A DNA stretch of 64,000 nt from an uncultured Collinsella sp. (GCA_900543275.1 UQQL01000001.1:134605-198604); one strand, 5' to 3'; shown: positions 7,442 through 16,459, counted from the first letter of the stretch. The notes: generated by a model not told the origin, from the letters alone. A program made the numbers and translations.

Positions 7442-7993
7442 CTACTCCCCCAACACGGCCTTTTTGGCGGCTGCAGCCATGTTGTCCAGATCTTCCTTGG
7501 TGGGATGGTCCTTCGCGGCAACCCAGTTGTCGAGCAGCATCTTAAATCGGGCGTTTTCGGGATCTTGCTCGAGCATGGCCTCGTAGCGCTGCTTGACCGC
7601 GGGGCCCATCTTGCCCTGGCACATCGCCCAGCCCGCAAGCTCGGCATCCCCAGCCAAATTGGAAGTTACGCGGTCGATAATCTGCTGATAGTAGCTCTGG
7701 TCGGCGCCAAAACCGCAGGTGCCAAACAGGAAGACGCGCTTACCGTGCAAGGCGGAGAGCAACGCCGCGACCGAAGGCGTGCACGCGCCCTTGTCACACC
7801 AAAAACCGACGAGCACCGTGTCGGCCGCGCAGGCGCCCTGCGCCTCGAGCGCAACCTGATCTGCATCCGCATCGTCGCTCAACGCCGCGGCATGGACAAA
7901 CTCAACGCCCGCAGCCTGCAGAGCGCGCTTAATCGCACCCGAAACCATCCTGGTATTACCGCTCTTGCTGTTAACCACCAAAGAGCACGTCAT
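7442..7993 (-). CDS. Flavodoxin-family protein
   Basis: A 183-residue protein that starts MTCSLVVNSKSGNTRMVSGAI, where the NSKSGNTRMV loop is the phosphate-binding loop for FMN in flavodoxin-like folds (usually (S/T)xTGNT). Further features are VLVGFWCDKGACTPSVAALL and RVFLFGTCGFGADQSYY, which fit the second and third FMN loops with extra cysteines. The ATG at 7993 is preceded by GAGG at about ten bases. A GTG at 7999 is an alternative. Such proteins carry electrons or act as small flavin reductases. No partner gene is adjacent, and the upstream region is short. The last 45 residues are a helical tail. Confidence 0.75.
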   Translation of the reverse strand: MTCSLVVNSKSGNTRMVSGAIKRALQAAGVEFVHAAALSDDADADQVALEAQGACAADTVLVGFWCDKGACTPSVAALLSALHGKRVFLFGTCGFGADQSYYQQIIDRVTSNLAGDAELAGWAMCQGKMGPAVKQRYEAMLEQDPENARFKMLLDNWVAAKDHPTKEDLDNMAAAAKKAVLGE

Positions 7994-8120
7994 AGTCACG
8001 TTGCCTCGTTTCCCCCAAAACTAAAGCCACTAATGCAATTTATTAGATGAATATCTTAGTACTAACGTGACAGATGTAAACCACCGTCTGTCGATTGATT
8101 CATTTGCCCCACGGGCTTGC

Positions 8121-9980
8121 TTACTGGGCGAACTGACTGCGGTAGAGCTCGGCGTAGAAGCCGCCTGCCGCCAGCAGCTCGTCGTGTGTGCCGCGCTCGA
8201 TAATCTGGCCGTCGCGCATGACCAGAATGCAGTCGGCGTTGCGGATCGTTGACAGGCGATGCGCCACCACAAAGCTGGTGCGACCGGCCATGAGCTCGTC
8301 AAATGCCGCCTGCACCTGCAGCTCGGTACGCGTATCGATGCTCGACGTTGCCTCGTCCAGCAGCAAGATCGCCGGGTCGGTAAGCATGACGCGCGCGATG
8401 CACAGCAGCTGTTTTTGACCCTGGCTAAACGTGCCGCCGTCCTCGCCAATCACCGTGTCGTAGCCGCCTGGCAGCTGCACGATAAACTTGTGCGCATGCG
8501 CGCGCTTGGCCGCCTCGATAACCTGTTCGCGTGTGGCATCGGGACAACCGTAGGCGATGTTGTCCGCCACGGTGCCCTCGAACAGCCACGTATCCTGCAA
8601 CACCATGCCAAAGGCACGGCGCAGGCTTGCACGCGTGTAGTCACGCGAGGAACGGCCATCGACCGCGATGCGACCGGCGTCGATATCGTAGAACCGCAGC
8701 AGCAAATTGATGAGCGTTGTCTTGCCACAGCCCGTGGGACCGACCAGGGCAAAGCGCATGCCGGGCTTGGCATCGATGCAGATATCCTGCAGCAGTTTGC
8801 GGTCGGGCACATAGCTAAAGTCCACGTGTTCAAAGGTCACCTCGCCCTGCGGGGCGGCAAGCTCCACGGCATCCGCCGCGTCGGGCTCCTGCTCGCGCGC
8901 ATCGAGCAACGCGAACATGCGGCGCGCCGAGGCGTACGCGGTCTGGATTTGCGTGATGACGTTCGTGACCTCGTTGAACGGCTTAGTGTACTGGTTAGCG
9001 TAGGACAGGAAGATCTGCACGCCGCCCACCGTGAGCGCCGCAGGCACGCCCGTGATCACGCCCGCGCAGCCGATCACGGCGACCACGGCGTAGATGATGT
9101 TATTGATAAAGCGCGTGCCGGGGTTAGAAAGCGAACCCATAAACTGCGCGCGCTCGCCCGCCGTATAGAGCTCGGCGTTGAGGACATCGAAGCGCTGTTG
9201 AGCGTGCGGGCCGTAGGCGAAGGCGTCCACGAGCTTTTGCTCGCCCACGTACTCCTCAATATGACCGCCAAGCTGGCCTTGGATGCGCTGCTGTGCCGTA
9301 AAGCTCTTGTTGGAAAGCTTGGCGATGGCGCCGGCTGCAAAGATGGAAAGCGGCGTGACGAGCACCACCACGAGCGTCATGGCCAGGTTAATGGAGAGCA
9401 TAAACGCGAGCGTGCCCACGATGGTGATGACGCCGGTAAAGAGCTGCGTAAAGCCCTGCAGCAGGCCGTCGCCCACTTGGTCGACGTCGTTGACTACGCG
9501 GCTCATGAGGTCGCCGTGGGCATGGCTGTCGATAAAGCTGAGCGGCATGCGGCTGAGTTTGTCGCTCGCCTCCACGCGCATGTCGCGCACCGTCTCGTAG
9601 GACAGACGGTTGACGCAGTAGCCCTGCAGCCACTGGAAGGCCGCCGCGCCCACCACGACAATCGCGAGCTTGGTAACGAGCGGCAACAGTGCGTCAAAGT
9701 CCACCTGCCCGGCGGCAACGATGAGGTCGATGCCCTCGCCGATAAGGATGGGCGTATAGAGTTGCAAGATCACCGAGATGGCGGCGCTCACAAACGACGC
9801 CGTAAACGAAATGCGATGCGGACGAACGTAGCCCAGCAGGCGGCGAGTTACCGCACCGGCGGGATAGCGCTCGGGATCGCCGGGCTGGCGCGGACCGTCA
9901 CCCAAGTCGTTGAGGTTATCGTTGCCGGACACGTTGGCCGTCATCGTGGCGACCGAACCGGAAGAAGTATACGGGTTCAT
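8121..9980 (-). CDS. ABC exporter, half-transporter with consensus catalytic site (first pair)
   Basis: A 619-residue fused permease-ATPase. Six membrane helices occupy about residues 50-340 and the nucleotide-binding domain about 375-619: Walker A GPTGCGKTT, signature-like FSQGQKQLL, Walker B LLLDEATSSID and H-loop VAHRLST. The start ATG at 9980 follows directly after the upstream gene's stop codon (TAAATG), with AGGAGGG upstream, so the two genes are translationally coupled. It pairs with the 626-residue partner upstream, whose catalytic residues are degenerate, as in heterodimeric exporters such as LmrCD or TM287/288. The substrate is unknown and could be a drug, peptide or lipid. Confidence 0.9.
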   Translation of the reverse strand: MNPYTSSGSVATMTANVSGNDNLNDLGDGPRQPGDPERYPAGAVTRRLLGYVRPHRISFTASFVSAAISVILQLYTPILIGEGIDLIVAAGQVDFDALLPLVTKLAIVVVGAAAFQWLQGYCVNRLSYETVRDMRVEASDKLSRMPLSFIDSHAHGDLMSRVVNDVDQVGDGLLQGFTQLFTGVITIVGTLAFMLSINLAMTLVVVLVTPLSIFAAGAIAKLSNKSFTAQQRIQGQLGGHIEEYVGEQKLVDAFAYGPHAQQRFDVLNAELYTAGERAQFMGSLSNPGTRFINNIIYAVVAVIGCAGVITGVPAALTVGGVQIFLSYANQYTKPFNEVTNVITQIQTAYASARRMFALLDAREQEPDAADAVELAAPQGEVTFEHVDFSYVPDRKLLQDICIDAKPGMRFALVGPTGCGKTTLINLLLRFYDIDAGRIAVDGRSSRDYTRASLRRAFGMVLQDTWLFEGTVADNIAYGCPDATREQVIEAAKRAHAHKFIVQLPGGYDTVIGEDGGTFSQGQKQLLCIARVMLTDPAILLLDEATSSIDTRTELQVQAAFDELMAGRTSFVVAHRLSTIRNADCILVMRDGQIIERGTHDELLAAGGFYAELYRSQFAQ

Positions 9981-11861
9981 TTAGCAGCCCTCCTTTGCGC
10001 AAGTGAATGCCGAAGCGCACGCGGCGCCTGAGGCGGGCACGGGGCTTGGGGCGAGCGCGGACGCCGCGCTCCCCTGCTGACCCTCGAGCTCCTCGCGGCG
10101 AAGCTGCGACTGGCAAATCTCGCGATAGAGCTGGCAGCTTGCGTACAGCTCGTCGTGCGTACCCAGGCCCGCGACCGAGCCGTGGTCGAGCACGCAGATC
10201 ATGTCGGCATCGCGCACGGTCGAGACGCGCTGGCTCACGATCACCGTGGTCAGCGGGAGCCCGCCCTCGGCGGCACCGCGTACGCTGCGCTCGCGGATGG
10301 CGTGGCGAAGCGCTGCGTCGGTCTTAAAGTCGAGCGCCGAGGCGGAGTCGTCCATGATCAGGATCTGCGGCGAGCCCACCAAGGCACGCGCAATGGTCAG
10401 GCGCTGGCGCTGGCCACCGCTAAAGTTCTTGCCGCCCGCCTCGACCGGGGCGTCGAGCCTCTGCGGCTTGTTGCGCACGAACTCGCTGGCCTGCGCCATA
10501 TCGAGCGCCGCCCAAAGCTCCTCGTCGGTCGCCGACTCGTCGCGCCAGGTTAGGTTGCTACGGATCGTGCCGCTCACGAGCGACGCGCGCTGCGGTACGG
10601 TCGCGACCACATGGCGCAGCTGATTGAGCGGCCAGACGCGCACGTCGGCACCCATTACGCTCACGCTGCCGGCGCCCGTGTCGTACAGGCGCGGGATAAG
10701 CGAGACGAGCGTGGACTTGCCGCTGCCCGTGCCGCCGATAATGCCGAGCGTTTTACCCAGCGGCAGCTCCAGGGTCACGTCATTGACGGCGTTGGCGGCG
10801 CCCGCGCCAAAGGAGAAGCTCGCATGGCCGAAGCTCAGCGCGGGAACCGGAACAGCGTTGCCCATCGCGCTCGGCTCGGGCAGCGCAACCGGCTGGTTGC
10901 CCTCGTCGGTAATGCTCGGCTCGCAATTGAGCACCTCGTTGAGACGCGACGCGCTGGCGCTCGCCTTGGTAAAGACCACGACCAGGTTGGCGACATACAC
11001 GATGGAGGTCAGGGTCTGCGTCATGTAGTTCACAAACGCCATGACCTGGCCCTGTGTGAGCTCGCCCACGTTGACCTGGACGCCGCCCACCCACAGGATG
11101 GCGCACACGCCCAGGTTCATCACCAAAAACGTGACGGGATTAAGAATCGACGAGAGCTTGCCCACCGCGATGGCGGTATGCGCCTGGTCATCGGCTGCCT
11201 GGGCAAAACGCTCGCGCTCGTGATCCTCGCGCACAAAGGCTCGGACCACGCGGGCGCCCGAAAGCCCCTCGCGACAGATGAGTGCGATGCGATCGAGCTT
11301 TGCCTGCAGCTGCTTGTAGTACGGGATGCAGCGCGCCATGACAAACCAAAACACCAGGCCGATGGCGGGCGTGCAAATCAAAAAAATCATGCCGAGCTTA
11401 AGGTCGATAGCGAGGGCCGCGACCATGGAGCCCACCGCCAGGAAAGGCCAGCGGATGAGCATACGCACGCCCAGCGCCACGGCGAGCTGCACCTGGTTGA
11501 CGTCGTTGGTGATGCGCGTGATGAGCGACGGCGTGCCAAAGCGATCGAGCTCAGCATAGCTCAGCTTGTTGATGTGCTGGTAGAGCGCGCCGCGAATGTC
11601 AGTACCCATGCCCTGCGAGGTGAACGCCGCCATCTTTTGGCAGACGAGCGTAAACGAGATGCCAATCACGGCCATGGCGGCGAGCACCATGCCGTAGTGG
11701 ACGACGGCGTTCACATCGTGCGCGCCGATGCCCTTATCGATCATCTGGGCAATCACCAGCGGCGTTAGCAGGTCAAAGATCACTTCGATCAGCTTGCACG
11801 CAGGGCCAATCACCATACACCGGCGAAACTTGCCACCAAAACGCCTGAGCAGCTCAATCAT
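9981..11861 (-). CDS. ABC exporter, half-transporter with degenerate catalytic site (first pair)
   Basis: A 626-residue fused permease-ATPase. I chose the ATG at 11861 because AGGGAG lies nine bases upstream. The longer frame begins at a TTG. Walker A is GGTGSGKST and the signature FSGGQRQRL is intact, but Walker B reads LIMDDSASALD, with Asp in place of the catalytic Glu, and the H-loop position is Gln (IVSQRVST). This is the usual non-hydrolysing half of a heterodimeric exporter. It overlaps or abuts the partner at 9980. The same asymmetry is seen in the second pair at 20.5-24.2 kb. There is no adjacent regulator. The C-terminal 30 residues are Ala/Ser-rich. Confidence 0.9.
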   Translation of the reverse strand: MIELLRRFGGKFRRCMVIGPACKLIEVIFDLLTPLVIAQMIDKGIGAHDVNAVVHYGMVLAAMAVIGISFTLVCQKMAAFTSQGMGTDIRGALYQHINKLSYAELDRFGTPSLITRITNDVNQVQLAVALGVRMLIRWPFLAVGSMVAALAIDLKLGMIFLICTPAIGLVFWFVMARCIPYYKQLQAKLDRIALICREGLSGARVVRAFVREDHERERFAQAADDQAHTAIAVGKLSSILNPVTFLVMNLGVCAILWVGGVQVNVGELTQGQVMAFVNYMTQTLTSIVYVANLVVVFTKASASASRLNEVLNCEPSITDEGNQPVALPEPSAMGNAVPVPALSFGHASFSFGAGAANAVNDVTLELPLGKTLGIIGGTGSGKSTLVSLIPRLYDTGAGSVSVMGADVRVWPLNQLRHVVATVPQRASLVSGTIRSNLTWRDESATDEELWAALDMAQASEFVRNKPQRLDAPVEAGGKNFSGGQRQRLTIARALVGSPQILIMDDSASALDFKTDAALRHAIRERSVRGAAEGGLPLTTVIVSQRVSTVRDADMICVLDHGSVAGLGTHDELYASCQLYREICQSQLRREELEGQQGSAASALAPSPVPASGAACASAFTCAKEGC

Positions 11862-12187
11862 AAAAAGGCGCTCCCTATCATCATCTCTCTTCAATCTGAT
11901 TCATGATAGTACGGCGAACCCTGAAGATGCGTAAGCAACTCGTTACAGAAGAGTCTTGAGCGGTGGTAAAAACCGTCACTGTTTTGGCGCAGTTAGCAAG
12001 CGACATAACGCCAGGGATTCAATTATCAGATAAATGTGACCCTTCAGGCGGTTTTGGTCGGCTACCCGCGAGTGCCGGCAGGGCGTTTGGTAGTCGAGCG
12101 ATTCCGCAGGCAAAGCCGAGGACCAGCGAGACACCACTCCATCACGCCCGGACCACGTGGCCGCCTATGTTTTGGCAAAGCCGGCGA

Positions 12188-12287
12188 GCGCCACCCAGAG
12201 CGAACAAGTTGGCATGAAAAAGGCAAGGCATAGACCTTCTGGTCATGCCTTGCCTTTTGAATGACAAATTGTCGCTCTGGGTGGCGC
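12188..12287. repeat. Nested palindrome with terminator-like centre
   Basis: Outer arms GCGCCACCCAGAGCGA (12188-12203) and TCGCTCTGGGTGGCGC (12272-12287) are exact inverse complements. Inside, AAGGCAAGGCAT..ACC and GGT..ATGCCTTGCCTT (12219-12256) form a second stem with T runs on both strands, so it could terminate transcription in either direction, including read-through from the SRP RNA gene. The remaining 11862-12187 holds no gene I can support. Confidence 0.7.
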
Positions 12288-12339
12288 GCAGCGTCGAGCA
12301 TTGCGCGGTTTGGTAAAACCGCGCAAAAAGAAAGCCCGT

Positions 12340-12442
12340 GCGCTCGATGGATTCGGATGCCCGACAGAGGCTCCTTATGGCTGCTTCCTTCCGGACCTGA
12401 CCAGATTCGGAACATGTCGTCATCCGAACCCATCGAACGCGC
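12340..12442 (-). ncRNA. ffs: Signal recognition particle RNA (4.5S, small bacterial type)
   Basis: The minus strand contains the conserved SRP domain IV apex, GGTCAGGTCCGGAAGGAAGC followed by AGCC. Flanking sequences close into the expected long helix, with TTCGGATG near the 5' end pairing with CATCCGAA near the 3' end and GCGC at both tips. The length of about 100 nt fits the short bacterial form without an Alu domain. A TTTCTTTTT run follows the 3' end (12321-12331 on the plus strand reads as A-rich) and probably serves as the termination tract. A promoter is visible upstream at 12457-12485. Confidence 0.93.
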
Positions 12443-12456
12443 TAGGCGCTCGATAT

Positions 12457-12485
12457 ATCTTACCCGCTCCCGCCCGATGGGGCAA
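12457..12485 (-). promoter_or_regulatory. Promoter of the SRP RNA gene
   Basis: On the minus strand TTGCCC (12485-12480) and TAAGAT (12462-12457) are 17 bases apart. The predicted start around 12450 is a few bases before the RNA helix begins, which fits a stable RNA gene. Confidence 0.6.
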
Positions 12486-12494
12486 GGTAGCTAA

Positions 12495-12564
12495 TTTGGG
12501 ACGAGGCTTTTTTGACTACTCGGGCAATCGGATCGGCAAGTAGTCAAAATCGCCCCGTTCCAAA
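12495..12564. repeat. Imperfect palindrome, 26-bp arms
   Basis: Positions 12495-12520 and 12539-12564 are inverted copies with a few mismatches. The best run is TTTTGACTACT with AGTAGTCAAAA. The arms contain GGGACGAGG, related to the GGGGAC motif of other palindromes here. It overlaps no gene. Confidence 0.5.
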
Positions 12565-12594
12565 AAGACTGGTCTGACGCTGTGCCACGAAAGT

Positions 12595-12731
12595 GGCCTA
12601 TCTACTACGTTTAGGCCGCAGGGGTCAACCATAGCCGGCTTTTTCGAAAACCGGCAAGCTCTCTACCTGCGGTTTCATTTTTGCAAATTCCGAGATGGTC
12701 GAGGGCGGCCGGTTAAACGTAGTAGATGGCC
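12595..12731. repeat. Nested palindrome with arms GGCC(T)ATCTACTACGTTTA
   Basis: Left arm 12595-12613 pairs with right arm 12714-12731 (TAAACGTAGTAGATGGCC) apart from one bulged base. Inside are CCGCAGG/CCTGCGG and GCCGGCTTTTT-CG-AAAACCGGC stems, so the whole unit could fold as a branched RNA or DNA structure. It lies between the SRP RNA promoter and the TadA-kinase gene. Confidence 0.55.
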
Positions 12732-12794
12732 GCATTTTGTGGCGGACGGTCCGACCCAAGGCACAAGGCGGCCAGCCTCGGATGACCATTCACG

Positions 12795-12863
12795 AAGTTG
12801 CGGTGGAATACGGACTGAATTGGCCCCTTAAAGGCAAAAACACTCCGTATTTCACCGCAACTT
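12795..12863. repeat. Palindrome, 20-bp arms, downstream of the TadA-kinase gene
   Basis: AAGTTGCGGTGGAATACGGA (12795-12814) and its inverse copy at 12844-12863 match at 19 of 20 positions, with a 29-base loop. It begins 15 bases after the stop codon of the TadA-glycerate kinase gene and may stabilise or end that transcript. Confidence 0.6.
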
Positions 12864-12878
12864 ATAGAGAGATAGGTT

Positions 12879-14660
12879 TTAGACACGGCCGAGGTCGTAG
12901 GCTTGGGCGGCTGCTTCACCGGCGCAGATGAGGTTGGTTGTGGCCTCTTGCACGCCGAGCGCCTGGTCGAGGGGCATGGGCTTGCGGCAGATCAGAAGCA
13001 CCAAGTCGATGCCCTGCCCATACACCGCATCCAGGTTGTCGGCACGACCACCTACGACGGCAACAACCGGCTTGCCATAGCGCTTGGCACGGCGGGCCAC
13101 GCCCACCGGCGCCTTGCCGGCGGCAGACTGCTCATCCATGTTGCCCTCGCCCGTTATGACCAGGTCGACATCGCGCACGTGCTCGTCAAACCCAATCAGA
13201 TCAAGCACCGTCTCAACGCCCGAACGCAACTCGGCACCAAGCGCCAGCAACGCGGCGCCCAGACCGCCAGCGGCACCGGCGCCGGGCACGCCGAGCACCG
13301 AGCCAAACGTCCGCGCGCCCTCGGGCACGCGCAGTAACCCCTGGGCCCGCGCCTCGGCAATCGCCGTATCGAGTAGGCGACCGTAACCGACCATCCAGCC
13401 GTCGTACCCGCCCAGCGCTTCGACATCGTCTGTCGGCAGGCCCTTTTGCCCGCCAAACACCGCAAGTGCCCCGCGACGCCCCACGAGCGGATTCTCGACA
13501 TCGGAAAGCACGACGATGCGTGCGCCGCCCAAAGCCTGCAGCGCTGGCGCCAAATCAACGCTCGCCACCTGCTCAAGGCCCACAAGACCGGGGGCGATAT
13601 TGCAGCCACACTCATCGACAAGGCGCGCGCCCAGCGCCTGCAGCATACCGGCGCCACCATCGTTGGTAGCACTGCCGCCCAGACCAATATAGAGTGTCTT
13701 TGCGCCCGTGCGAACCGCGCGAAGCATGAGCTCGCCCACGCCATAGGTCGAAGCCGCCAACGCCGCCGACTCCGTACAGGGCGAATACCCAATACCCGCC
13801 GCCTCGGCCATCTCAATAACAGCCGACTCGCGCCCGCCGTCAACCAGTAACCGTGCGGGCACACGATCGCCCAAGGGGCCCGCAACCTCGCAGGTCGCAA
13901 GTTCACCACCGCACGCGGCAACGGCATCGAGCGTCCCCTCGCCACCATCTGCCAGCAGCAATGTGCACACCTCGGCATCGGGCCAAACGCAGCGCACGCC
14001 TTCGGCAGCGGCCTCCTCTGCCCGCGCACTCGACACGCTACCCTTAAAGGAGTCGATCGCCAGCAGCACACGGCGGGGCCGGCGGCACGCAGGACCAAAG
14101 TCAACCGCCGTGTCAGTATCCTCACCGGCACCTGCAAGTGCTGCGGCGTGAGCGGCGTGTGCTTCAAGATCGGCCCCACAACCGCAGCCAGTACCATCGG
14201 TGCCACGCAGCCCACTAAAATAGCTGCTCAACACCTCACGACACTCGTCTGCCAGCACGCCGGCGGTCACATTAAACCGATGATTCAGGCGCGGGTCGGC
14301 ATTCAAATCGTATAGGGATCCCAACGCGCCCGCCTTGGCATCGCTCGCGCCATACACGCAGCGCCCCACGCGCGCGTTGACCATAAGCCCCGCACACATG
14401 CAGCAGGGTTCAAGCGTCACGTAGACCGTACAGTCGGAAAGGCGCCAGCGACCGAGCGACCGAGCGGCAGCGCACAGGGCCGCAAACTCGGCATGAGCCG
14501 AAGGGTCCTGGTCGAGCTCGCGCCGATTGTGCGCCCTCGCGACGATCTCACCCGCGCGCACCACTACGGCTCCGATGGGCACCTCGCCCACCGCCGCGGC
14601 GGCTCGCGCCTCCGCCAACGCCTCGCGCATGAACTTCTCGTCGATTTCGGTGATCGTCAT
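12879..14660 (-). CDS. Fusion protein: tRNA adenosine deaminase (TadA) plus glycerate kinase (GlxK/GarK type)
   Basis: A 593-residue product. The ATG at 14660 is chosen for its GGGAAGG site; the open frame extends further upstream without one. Residues 1-150 are a TadA-type deaminase: zinc ligands in HAE (56-58) and PCCMC (85-89), and GEVPIGAVVV. This activity makes inosine at the wobble base of tRNA-Arg. A Cys/Gly/Ala linker (about 150-195) leads into a full glycerate kinase family domain (about 196-593): LLAIDSFKGSVSS, LADGGEGTLDA, LGGSATNDGGAGMLQALGA, and VITGEGNMDEQSAAGKAPVG. Both halves look intact and in one frame. The two activities have no known link. The join could be a true fusion or could reflect a lost stop codon between adjacent genes. 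tRNA-Ser lies immediately upstream on the other strand. Confidence 0.88.
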   Translation of the reverse strand: MTITEIDEKFMREALAEARAAAAVGEVPIGAVVVRAGEIVARAHNRRELDQDPSAHAEFAALCAAARSLGRWRLSDCTVYVTLEPCCMCAGLMVNARVGRCVYGASDAKAGALGSLYDLNADPRLNHRFNVTAGVLADECREVLSSYFSGLRGTDGTGCGCGADLEAHAAHAAALAGAGEDTDTAVDFGPACRRPRRVLLAIDSFKGSVSSARAEEAAAEGVRCVWPDAEVCTLLLADGGEGTLDAVAACGGELATCEVAGPLGDRVPARLLVDGGRESAVIEMAEAAGIGYSPCTESAALAASTYGVGELMLRAVRTGAKTLYIGLGGSATNDGGAGMLQALGARLVDECGCNIAPGLVGLEQVASVDLAPALQALGGARIVVLSDVENPLVGRRGALAVFGGQKGLPTDDVEALGGYDGWMVGYGRLLDTAIAEARAQGLLRVPEGARTFGSVLGVPGAGAAGGLGAALLALGAELRSGVETVLDLIGFDEHVRDVDLVITGEGNMDEQSAAGKAPVGVARRAKRYGKPVVAVVGGRADNLDAVYGQGIDLVLLICRKPMPLDQALGVQEATTNLICAGEAAAQAYDLGRV

Positions 14661-14711
14661 CGTTCGCCTTCCCTGTTGCAAATTCAAAACGATGCTATCA
14701 TTACGACTCAC

Positions 14712-14801
14712 GGAGAGATGGCAGAGCGGTTGAATGCGGCGGTCTTGAAAACCGTTGAGCGCGAGAGCGTTCCGGGGGTTCGAATCCCCCTCTCTCCGCC
14801 A
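14712..14801 (+). tRNA. tRNA-Ser (anticodon UGA)
   Basis: Acceptor stem GGAGAGA (14712-14718) pairs with TCTCTCC (14791-14797), followed by G and an encoded CCA. The anticodon loop in GGTCTTGAAAACC reads TGA. A long variable arm (GCGCGAGAGCGT) is typical of class II tRNA-Ser. It lies divergent to the TadA fusion gene and ends 3 bases before the convergent TetR gene stop. Confidence 0.96.
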
Positions 14802-14804
14802 CTT

Positions 14805-15401
14805 TTAATGATGCACCGGCGTCATGGTTCGCTCGAACAGTGCATCGACCACGTCGGCTATCTCAGGTCGACGCTCAAGATCGTGGCCCGATTCCCACCA
14901 TATCGTGAAAAGTCGAATAATACCGCCGGCGACAAACTCAGACGTCGTCTCGAGTGACACGGGGGCCAGGGCATCCTCGGCAAGCACGTTCATCACACGC
15001 TCGCGGATGGAGCGGGCAATGCGGTCGCAAATAACGTTGGTCAACATGCCCGACATGCTGCTTGCCAAAATGTTATCCATGAGCTGCTCGTGCGCCAGAA
15101 TCAAATCCATGGCATCGTCCAAAATCGCGTGCCGAAGCGCGCGCACGTCCTCGGCAGACACTGCGCCGGCCTCATCGGGCTGTTTTTGCGGCAAGCCCGA
15201 CATGAGCTCATCGATATAAAAGGCAAAGTAATCGTTCTTGTCGCGAAAGTGCTTGTAGAACGTCGTGCGGCGAATCATGGCGCGGTCGCACAGCATGGCA
15301 ACCGTCAGGTCCTCAAAACGATGCTCCTCGAGAAGCTCGGTAAAGGCATCGAACAGGGCACGGTAGGTTTTCTTGATGCGAAGGTCCACTGGTATCGCCA
15401 T
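14805..15401 (-). CDS. TetR-family transcriptional regulator
   Basis: About 198 residues beginning MAIPVDLRIKKTYRALFDAF. The helix-turn-helix lies around residues 28-60 (LTVAMLCDRAMIRRTTFYKHFRDKNDY), with the TFYKHF recognition-helix end that is characteristic of the family. The C-terminal ligand and dimer domain is not recognisable. The start is uncertain: ATG at 15401 has no spaced ribosome binding site, while a GTG at 15389 has GAGG twelve bases upstream. The open frame continues far upstream but is not credible. It is divergent from lemA, with about 200 bases between them that could hold the operator. Confidence 0.85.
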   Translation of the reverse strand: MAIPVDLRIKKTYRALFDAFTELLEEHRFEDLTVAMLCDRAMIRRTTFYKHFRDKNDYFAFYIDELMSGLPQKQPDEAGAVSAEDVRALRHAILDDAMDLILAHEQLMDNILASSMSGMLTNVICDRIARSIRERVMNVLAEDALAPVSLETTSEFVAGGIIRLFTIWWESGHDLERRPEIADVVDALFERTMTPVHH

Positions 15402-15600
15402 CCTCAGGGCAAAGACAACACTCGTCAATCTGTCGCATATCTTACACCTGTACCTCGCGCGCTTTGCCCCGGTACCGACCCCGCCGAAAACACAACGCTT
15501 ACCGGAAAGTTCGGCACGGCAAAACGTTGCGGGTATACTAGTAGCGTTATACCAACGGCAGCTGGCGCATGCCGCCGCGGCCATTCGAAACGGAGACATC

Positions 15601-16152
15601 ATGATTACCGTCATCATCGGCATCGTTGTTGTCATTGTGATTGTCTGCGCCATCGCCGGCATCTACAACAACATGGTCACCAAGCGTAACCGCATCGATA
15701 ACGCCTGGCAGAACATCGATACGCAGCTGCAGCGCCGCAACGACCTGATCCCCAACCTGGTCGAGACCGTCAAGGGCTACGCCAAGCACGAGCAAGAGAC
15801 GCTCTCCGCCGTGATCAGTGCGCGTAACACCGCCGTCAAGGCCACCACGCCCGAGGCCAAGATGGAAGCCGACAACGTGCTGACCGGTGCGCTGCGCCAG
15901 CTCTTCGCCGTAGCCGAGGCCTACCCCGATCTTAAGGCAAACACCAACTTTACGCAGCTGCAGGCATCGCTCGAGGATACCGAGAACAAGATTAGCTATG
16001 CACGCCAGAGCTACAACGATTGCGTGCTCAGCTACAACAACGCCATTCAGACGTTCCCGGCTGTCATCTTTGCCGGCATCTTCCAGTTTAAGGAGCGCCA
16101 GGGCTTTGAGGCCGCCGAAGCAGCCCGCCAGGCCCCGACCGTCAAGTTCTAG
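15601..16152 (+). CDS. lemA: LemA family membrane protein
   Basis: A 183-residue protein with one N-terminal transmembrane segment (ITVIIGIVVVIVIVCAIAGI) followed by the LemA coiled domain: YNNMVTKRNRIDNAWQNIDTQLQRRNDLIPNLVETVKGYAKHE and the closing NAIQTFPAVIFAGIFQFKER. The ATG at 15601 is preceded by GGAGACATC. The family is widespread in bacteria with unclear function and the bulk of the protein is outside or peripheral to the membrane. Monocistronic, with a strong terminator downstream. Confidence 0.93.
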   Translation: MITVIIGIVVVIVIVCAIAGIYNNMVTKRNRIDNAWQNIDTQLQRRNDLIPNLVETVKGYAKHEQETLSAVISARNTAVKATTPEAKMEADNVLTGALRQLFAVAEAYPDLKANTNFTQLQASLEDTENKISYARQSYNDCVLSYNNAIQTFPAVIFAGIFQFKERQGFEAAEAARQAPTVKF

Positions 16153-16188
16153 TAGTTTGGCAGCGCATCCTTAATCGGCCAAATGTAT

Positions 16189-16233
16189 AAACCGCCCCGT
16201 CGAACGCATACTTCGACGGGGCGGTTTCCTTTT
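16189..16233 (+). terminator. Intrinsic terminator of lemA
   Basis: AAACCGCCCCGTCGAA and TTCGACGGGGCGGTTT form a 16-bp stem followed by CCTTTTT, about 40 bases past the lemA stop codon. Confidence 0.88.
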
Positions 16234-16258
16234 TCGCGAAGGTCCCCCTCTAAGCGCC

Positions 16259-16459
16259 GTGCATTTTTAGGAGTATTCAACATAACCAAGAGCTTCGGGC
16301 GCTACGATAAATGCCAAAGACCGCGAATATCCCTGCAAATCAAACGCTGTCAGCCCATAACCCCGCCCATCATTCGTAGAAAACATCGAGAAATCCCGAT
16401 TTTTTGCCCGAGGTCGGTATGCAGGGGCCTTCGATTGCAGAATACTCGCAAAAATGCAC
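16259..16459. repeat. 200-bp element with 20-bp inverted ends
   Basis: GTGCATTTTTAGGAGTATTC (16259-16278) and its inverse at 16440-16459 match at 18 of 20. The 161-base interior has no supported gene. A 69-codon frame on the minus strand runs through it but has no ribosome binding site. It may be a miniature element or a structured RNA. It sits between the lemA terminator and the IS200-type element. Confidence 0.5.

Noticed and set aside
12695..12931. 78-codon frame downstream of the TadA fusion
   Set aside because: It is built from palindromic repeat sequence, with no ribosome binding site.
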